From Pampus argenteus (lineage: Eukaryota; Chordata; Actinopteri; Scombriformes; Stromateidae): a stretch of 64,000 nt of DNA. Shown here piece after piece: positions 58,317 to 64,000 of this stretch. How positions within the stretch are numbered: position 1 is the stretch's first letter; every line of letters starts with the position of its first letter. The notes below the pieces were generated by a model. The model did no database searches, was not told the origin of the DNA, and was given only the letters and a program-made list of their open reading frames with translations. The position numbers and the translations under genes were made by a program. The stretch covers positions 5,556,001 through 5,620,000 of the forward strand of contig CM072879.1 of the NCBI GenBank assembly GCA_036937835.1, in the 5' to 3' direction.

Positions 58317-58812
58317 GTGAGGCTGCTCTGTTCTCCATGTGACACCCGGCCGTCTGCTTTAGTGGGATTTGTTGTTGTTGTCTGCATGTGTGTGAAACAG
58401 GAGAGGGGTTTGTGTTTGTACATTACAGCAGGGAGAAAGCAGCTCCTGGAGACGGTTACAGGCTGCGTGAGAAGAGGATGGGTGTTAGAAGGCTTGAATT
58501 TATACATTATATGTGCACCTTCTTTATGGCAGTGTGTGTGTGTGTGTGTGTGTGTGCGTTCAACTTTAGGCATGTGTCCTTTTTTTTTTTTGTAAATAAA
58601 ACCAGCAACATGTCAAAGTTAACAAAGCAAGAGGTGAATTCAATGACAGTTATAAAAAAAAAAAGAAAAAGAAAAAAGAAAATGAATTCAAGCAGTCTCA
58701 TGATGCTGAAAAGAATGTCAATGAAATCAAAATTGCATTTAAATGGACAGTCCAGGCTGGACAGTGTGGGCTGTGCAGCTCTCTGTCTTTATGTCAGAGC
58801 TGGTCTTGACTC

Positions 58813-58857
<45 letters not shown>

Positions 58858-59013
58858 TGTGTGTGTCATCAGTTTTGCCCAGATGCTGTAGTCTTAAATA
58901 CACACTGTCTGTAATGAACCAAGTTATTGATGTAAACATTTCCTTAGAGCAGAAAACCACACTATGGTTTCAATCATATTTCTGAAGAATGCATACACAC
59001 ACACACACACACT
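57871..59013. repeat. Cluster of simple repeats around the candidate fam135b first exon
   Basis: (AC)n 57871-57899, (GA)n 58061-58136 with breaks, (GT)n 58530-58556, (GT)n 58817-58867 and (AC)n 58995-59013. The (GA)n lies within the putative 5' UTR exon. Confidence 0.9.
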
Positions 59014-61692
59014 ATAGTGACCAGCGCTGCACTCTCACACACACAAACAGTGATCCGCAGTAGTTGTGAATACAAACAAGACACTCTGTTATGATCTTGC
59101 TCTCGTCACTGAAAGTCGGATTATTCCAGCTGGTTACTTTCTTGGTGCTTTGATAATGAGCGGATCTCATTTGGTAGATAGCGAGGATGCCAGTCATGTC
59201 CTATCAAAGTCATACTCAGAGTTATTTAACACCACAACTCAGGGCGCTCAGGCTGCTCGCTGCGATTTTAACAACAAAGGAGCCTATAAAACGTTTTATC
59301 AAAATGCTGGATTATGCCATCACATGATTACTGGCTGAGTGCTTTCTAGTAAAGGACATAATGTCTCCTCATATCCAGTTTATACAATAGTCTAAACTAA
59401 ATATTTGTACTAACGTGGGCAGAAATCCACAGCCACTGCACTCTTTCTATTATTAGAGGAGGTGCCTTTGTCACTATATATATATATCACTATATTTGGT
59501 AATAGTCCTTTGTGTGTTGTTCTGCAGAAGGAGTTAATGAATAGAATAATGCCTGAGATTAATTTCCTGGCCCTTTGAGTTGTGCACACAGCAGCTTCCA
59601 GTCATGCCAAAAATGACTCTGTTACACTGTTCGAATGACACCTACGCCCACGTAGCCTGCGAAATGAACATGTTACCGCTTCATCCTCCCAGATTGAGAT
59701 TGGTAGATGTCAGTCATCATTCCTGTCTGAGCAGTTTGAATGCTAAGAGGACAATTTAGGTTTTCTTTTTCCTTAAGGTGGAGGGATTACTGAAGCTGCT
59801 AACTCCAGTCCTCCAACACTGCATGTGTGTGTGTGGCCTACATTAAATAGTAATCAGAGAGCAGATGGCTGTTTTGTAGTGATTAGTGTTTAATGATTCG
59901 CAGCAAGCAGAAAATCAGAAAGAGATAGTTTGTAAAAGTGCATAAGCGGCAAATTGTAAGACTTTTCTGGGCTACAGGTTGTACAGGTTGTGAGTTGGGC
60001 TCAGCAGCGTTGTGCACAGCATGCATTACATCTGGGATCTGTATAAGAAAAGGAAGGTGAGCTCGGTGGCACAGCGGGTGTAGTAGAAAAAAGTGCTTTG
60101 TGGTTGGTCAATCATATTAAGGCACGTAGCTCAAAGCAAGATCAGGAACCAGGAACAAGCTAGTTTCAACCATTAGAAAACAGAGAAGGATTAGAATAGA
60201 AGGGAACTAGCAGCCACTTGGTAGGGATGTGGACAACACTGTACAAATACTGATGTCATGTAGAGTTCCCGTATAGTTTTATCATGTATATCTGCAAGTA
60301 CTTGTAAACAGATCTCTCTAAAAATCAACAAATGCTTATAGAGTTACAAAATATCTGCGCTAAATATCAGATTAATTAGCTCTTTCAAGTGAAGAACTTA
60401 TGAGGAAAGTACAGACATGATCCGAACATGGAGATCTAAATGCTGTTTCAAAGCTTTGTAAAGTTGTGGAGGGGGAAATACTTGATGCTGGTTAAAAAGA
60501 AAAGAACCTCCTGGGTTTAAGTTCTGTAGGATGTTGCTAAAAACCACCAAATACCCAGAGAAAAGTCGAGGACATGACTTCAGATGTCGTAACAGCCCTG
60601 GCTGCTGGTTTAATGTTTAATGCTGGAAATATTTTACTTTTTTTTCTTTTTTGGCAACACATTTAAAGCAAAAAAAAAAAAAAAAAAAGAATTTATCCTA
60701 TTAATAAATCTTGTTTGTAGAGTAGGCTGAAAGCCTGAGTGTCAGACAAAGCGCCTCAGAAGCTGTCAAATATTGAAAGATCGGAGTTGGTAGTTTCTGT
60801 CATTTCAACTGACAATATGAAACATAACGTCAGTCGTGACCTTTAAAGAGTCGTCTGCCGTTCTGCTTTTGCTGATCAGCTGTGTTGTTTCATCATTATC
60901 ATGAACGTCATTGCCAAGCGTGACCAAAGGAAGAACAGCGCAGATGAATGACAGTCTTTGAAGTCGTCATTGTTGGGTGTTTTGATCTGTGCCCGCGCTG
61001 ATTTGATTAACTTATTGATGACTTTTCAACCAGTGCATGTAAGTCTGTGTGATTATGCTACAGCCACATTGGGAAGGACGAGGTTGTTACGGAGGCGAAG
61101 CTGTTTAATCTCTAGACCGTGAGCCTTTTATTTACAGTACACAGTGTTCACTCTCTGCCTTAATGCCTGCCATTACAACATAGTTCTGGAGAAGTGAGCA
61201 TCCTCTCTCTTCTCTATGAGGCAGCAGGTGATAGATGAGCAATAAAGCAGCTCGGGGGTACACAGTCCAATGTCCCACAGTCTGGCATCAAATAAGCTGT
61301 AATTGGCTCACGATGTGGTCATGTGTTCGCCGTGAAACACAAAACTTCACTTTGATGGAGCTGCAAATGTGACGAGTGTGTCAACGTGACACAACACGCA
61401 GAGTCAGCACGAAGAGGTAAAAACAGTGGTGTCCTTTCTTGTCTCAGCAGCGGACAGCTAATGTGAGACATTAGGAGAGGGTTGTTGTGATTCATGTGCT
61501 TTAACAAGGATATGGCTGCTTCTTTCTTCTCCTCTAGACGGCTGGTTGTTGGGGAGGGGTGTGGCGTTGACGTTGGGGTCAACAACATTTTTATGATATC
61601 AGGATGACCTGCCCAAACTGAGAACCTGGGACCAGAGACTATCTAAGCAGCTGTACACATATGTAGCAATGGATCTTACATATGACATCATC

Positions 61693-61725
<33 letters not shown>

Positions 61726-63223
61726 AGGATGCTTGTTTTAATGTAAGTTGTCTAGTTACACTAAAAAAAGTCAGTTGTCATTTCAGCTAACGGCAGCTAG
61801 AAATGAGGACACGCTTTACCTATCTACCTACTCTCGCTCACGCTCCACCTATCTGATCTGCCACGTAATCATTATAGATGGCAAGATGGAAGGCGTAGCA
61901 GTAGTAACTAGAGGATGTGGGTAGCAAACAGTTAACTGCTGATAGTAACAAAACATTTTTTGCAGGCGATTCTCAGGATGTCTGCAAAAGCTGGAGTCTG
62001 CTGCAATTATCACTTGCGTTTGCATTTTAGTAGCAGTGAATGAACTTATCACAATACCGGCGTGTCTGAGCCCCTGCTGGAATAATACCAGCATGTCTCT
62101 GCTCAAGCAAAGTGGACTGAAACCGTATTATGCCAGCTAAGCCGAGGACCGCTCTTCAGAAAGTTGCTTCACAGCAATGACGACACGTTGTGCGCATCCT
62201 CCCCTTCTGCAGTGATGACCCTCCTTGTTTCTACAACACTCATAGGAACACTGAACGAACATACACACACACACACACACACACACATGCGAGGATTACG
62301 TTTCAAAGCATTCATTAAGCAGTTACTTGATACACTCTACTCTAAAGTCTGTCGGTGTTTCATCTCCCATCAGTTGGTGGCAGCTCAGTTTCAGCCCCTC
62401 AGATCACTTTCACTGAACTCTGTAGAGTTTAAAGTCCACGTCTGGTGTTTTCTCTTCGTGCTTCGTTCAGACATTTCGGATTTTAAATCAGAATCAGGTG
62501 GTTCATGTTTGGAAGCGGTGAACAGAAGAAAAAACAAAAAAAACACTCCTCATGTGGGTGTGAATTAAGCTTCAGAGTGACAGGGATGTGTTGATCACAC
62601 GTTTATCATTTAGACACATTCATTTTTAATGGTCTGATGCATGTGGGCGCATTCAGTATTTGCCTGCATCTGTCTGAGTGAGTGCATGGGCCTTGATTCC
62701 CTACCTGCTAGGCCCTAAAAATAAACATGAGGGCCTGAATGGATGTAACGTTGCGTTTGTGTGGATCTAATAATCTGTTGTATGAAGGTTTTAGACTCAT
62801 ACATCCAGCAAAAGATGCAGCTTCACAGATAAAACAAATGTAATTGTCAGTTTTGGGTGACATTTGTAGTATTATAAGCTGATTCTAATCAGCTCACAAC
62901 ATGCTTTATTAATATAGATTTAAAAAAAAACAACAACAACAACAACAACAGTTTCCAGTCGCACGCATCACCACTCTGAAATAATTAGGTAGCAGGGTGG
63001 TGCTCATTTTTCCAAAAGTTACCTGGACAGTGATGATGATGACTATATTCAGACCAAGATGTTTATCTTGGACTCACGCGGTCTGTTCTCCACGCTCAGC
63101 TGTGTGACTCATATTACCTCAGCAGAGAGGAGGAATCATTTTTAGAAATGTCATTATTTGCCTTTTTTTTTTGACTTATTTATCTGATGTGTCTCATTTG
63201 CTCCATGTCTTCTCTTTGGACAG
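58317..63223 (+). other. fam135b: Putative first intron of fam135b
   Basis: 4.9 kb with many simple repeats and no supported exon. 63321-64000 is the start of the next intron and also shows no exon before the window ends. Confidence 0.45.
61697..62950. repeat. Simple repeats in the putative fam135b first intron
   Basis: (AC)n 61697-61725 and 62260-62287; (AAC)n 62923-62950. Other simple tracts in the window: (TA)n 42726-42760 and 52410-52433, (TC)n 52136-52157, poly(A) 36623-36648, (AAAT)n 26910-26930. Confidence 0.9.
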
Positions 63224-63243
63224 GTGATGAGTGGGATTATATC

Positions 63244-63320
63244 ATGTCTGAAGTACAGGGAACACTGGAGTTTTCTGTAGAGTTGCACAAGTTTCACAAT
63301 GTGGATCTATTTCAAAGGGG
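63244..63320 (+). CDS. fam135b: FAM135 family protein, first coding exon (3'-partial)
   Basis: The ATG at 63244 opens MSEVQGTLEFSVELHKFH, then NVDLFQRG with the last Gly codon split (GG|GTAAGC). The exon begins at 63224 after a CAG acceptor, so 20 bases are 5' UTR. FAM135 proteins have this conserved N terminus and a C-terminal DUF676 putative serine-esterase (alpha/beta-hydrolase-like) domain; their function is poorly known. MSEVQGT and ELHKF resemble human FAM135B more than FAM135A (MTEVQAM, ELNKF) as I remember them, and col22a1 as a neighbour also points to FAM135B. The remaining exons are outside the window. Confidence 0.85.
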
Positions 63321-64000
63321 GTAAGCAATTTATCTTTTGATTATAATCACATTTCTGAAATCATGATATTTGTTCTCATACTCGGCAACTCAGCACACTC
63401 ACTTTTCAAGCTTTGTGAAGGCTAACTGTTTTTTCCTTTTCATTTAGTTTTTTCTGAACTCAAAACTGAACTCAAAACTTGGATTTGTTAGATACAAAAT
63501 ACAGTTACAGTTTTGACTGAAACTGACTATAATTAAAGCAAGTTCATTATGAGCAAAAACACATATCCCAGCAGTCCAGATATAACCTAATTGATAATTG
63601 ATACAGGAGATGGAAGTTTGGGACAGATTGCTTTGACCTTTATATAAAATACATTTCCCTTCCAACCAATTAAACAACACACAGGCTACCTGTATGAATC
63701 CACTGCGATATGAAAATGTAGAAGAAGATAAGTGAATACTAATGTAGATATGACTCATACTGCAATGACGAAAGTACAGTTTCATTTATTGCATAAATCA
63801 AAGCGATGCCTGACCTCTGACATCGCTGCTGGAGATTGAAAAGATTATACTATAAGATTACTACATTATGAAAGAAGAACAGGGTAGCTACATATTTGGT
63901 CAACACTGAATTAAAGCAAGAAATAATAATATTCTTTGCAAATAGAAAGAATTCAGAAGCAATAAAACACACAGCTGCTCACTTCAATACACGCAGGGGT

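Noticed and set aside
58388..58891. Plus-strand open frame of 167 codons near the fam135b first exon
   Set aside because: It is built largely from (GT)n and poly(A) translated as CVCV and KKRK, with no recognisable domain.
63244..63320. Third gene as FAM135A
   Set aside because: Possible by family, but MSEVQGT and ELHKF are nearer FAM135B from memory and col22a1 is its neighbour. Not excluded: only 26 residues are visible.

Overview
The window is vertebrate nuclear DNA, most likely from a percomorph-type teleost fish. It has small Gly-X-Y collagen exons with GT-AG introns, many (CA)n tracts, a tRNA-derived SINE and several repeat types I know from spiny-rayed fishes. Nothing here is bacterial or viral. 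Comparisons with human proteins and human gene order are from memory and were not searched.

Layout: (1) positions 1-29326, plus strand: most of a type XXII collagen gene (col22a1). It enters the window just before the end of the VWA-TSPN region and runs through 61 recognisable coding exons to the stop codon at 29324-29326. (2) 29327-33680: the two facing 3' UTRs and a short intergenic gap. (3) 33681-52924, minus strand: a complete alpha1(IX)-type collagen gene, 38 coding exons and 945 residues by my splicing, with signal peptide, NC4/TSPN, COL3, NC3, COL2, NC2, COL1 and NC1. (4) 52925-63223: intergenic sequence and the first introns, with repeats and a candidate fam135b promoter and 5' UTR exon near 57.8-58.3 kb that holds a perfect TGACGTCA site. 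(5) 63224-63320, plus strand: the first coding exon of a FAM135 gene, best fitting fam135b; the rest lies beyond the window.

Both collagens are FACIT-type extracellular matrix proteins. Type XXII is known at tissue junctions such as the myotendinous junction. Type IX decorates cartilage and vitreous fibrils. FAM135 proteins are predicted alpha/beta-hydrolase-like proteins and have no obvious pathway link to the collagens.

The most interesting point is gene order. In human, as I recall it, COL19A1-COL9A1-FAM135A lie together on 6q13 in exactly this arrangement (tail-to-tail, then FAM135 in the plus direction), while on 8q24 COL22A1 lies directly next to FAM135B. This fish block is the 8q24-type block, with col22a1 and a fam135b-like gene, but it still has a COL9A1-like gene in the middle. 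The simplest reading is an ancient whole-genome-duplication copy (ohnolog) of COL9A1 kept in fish and lost from mammals.
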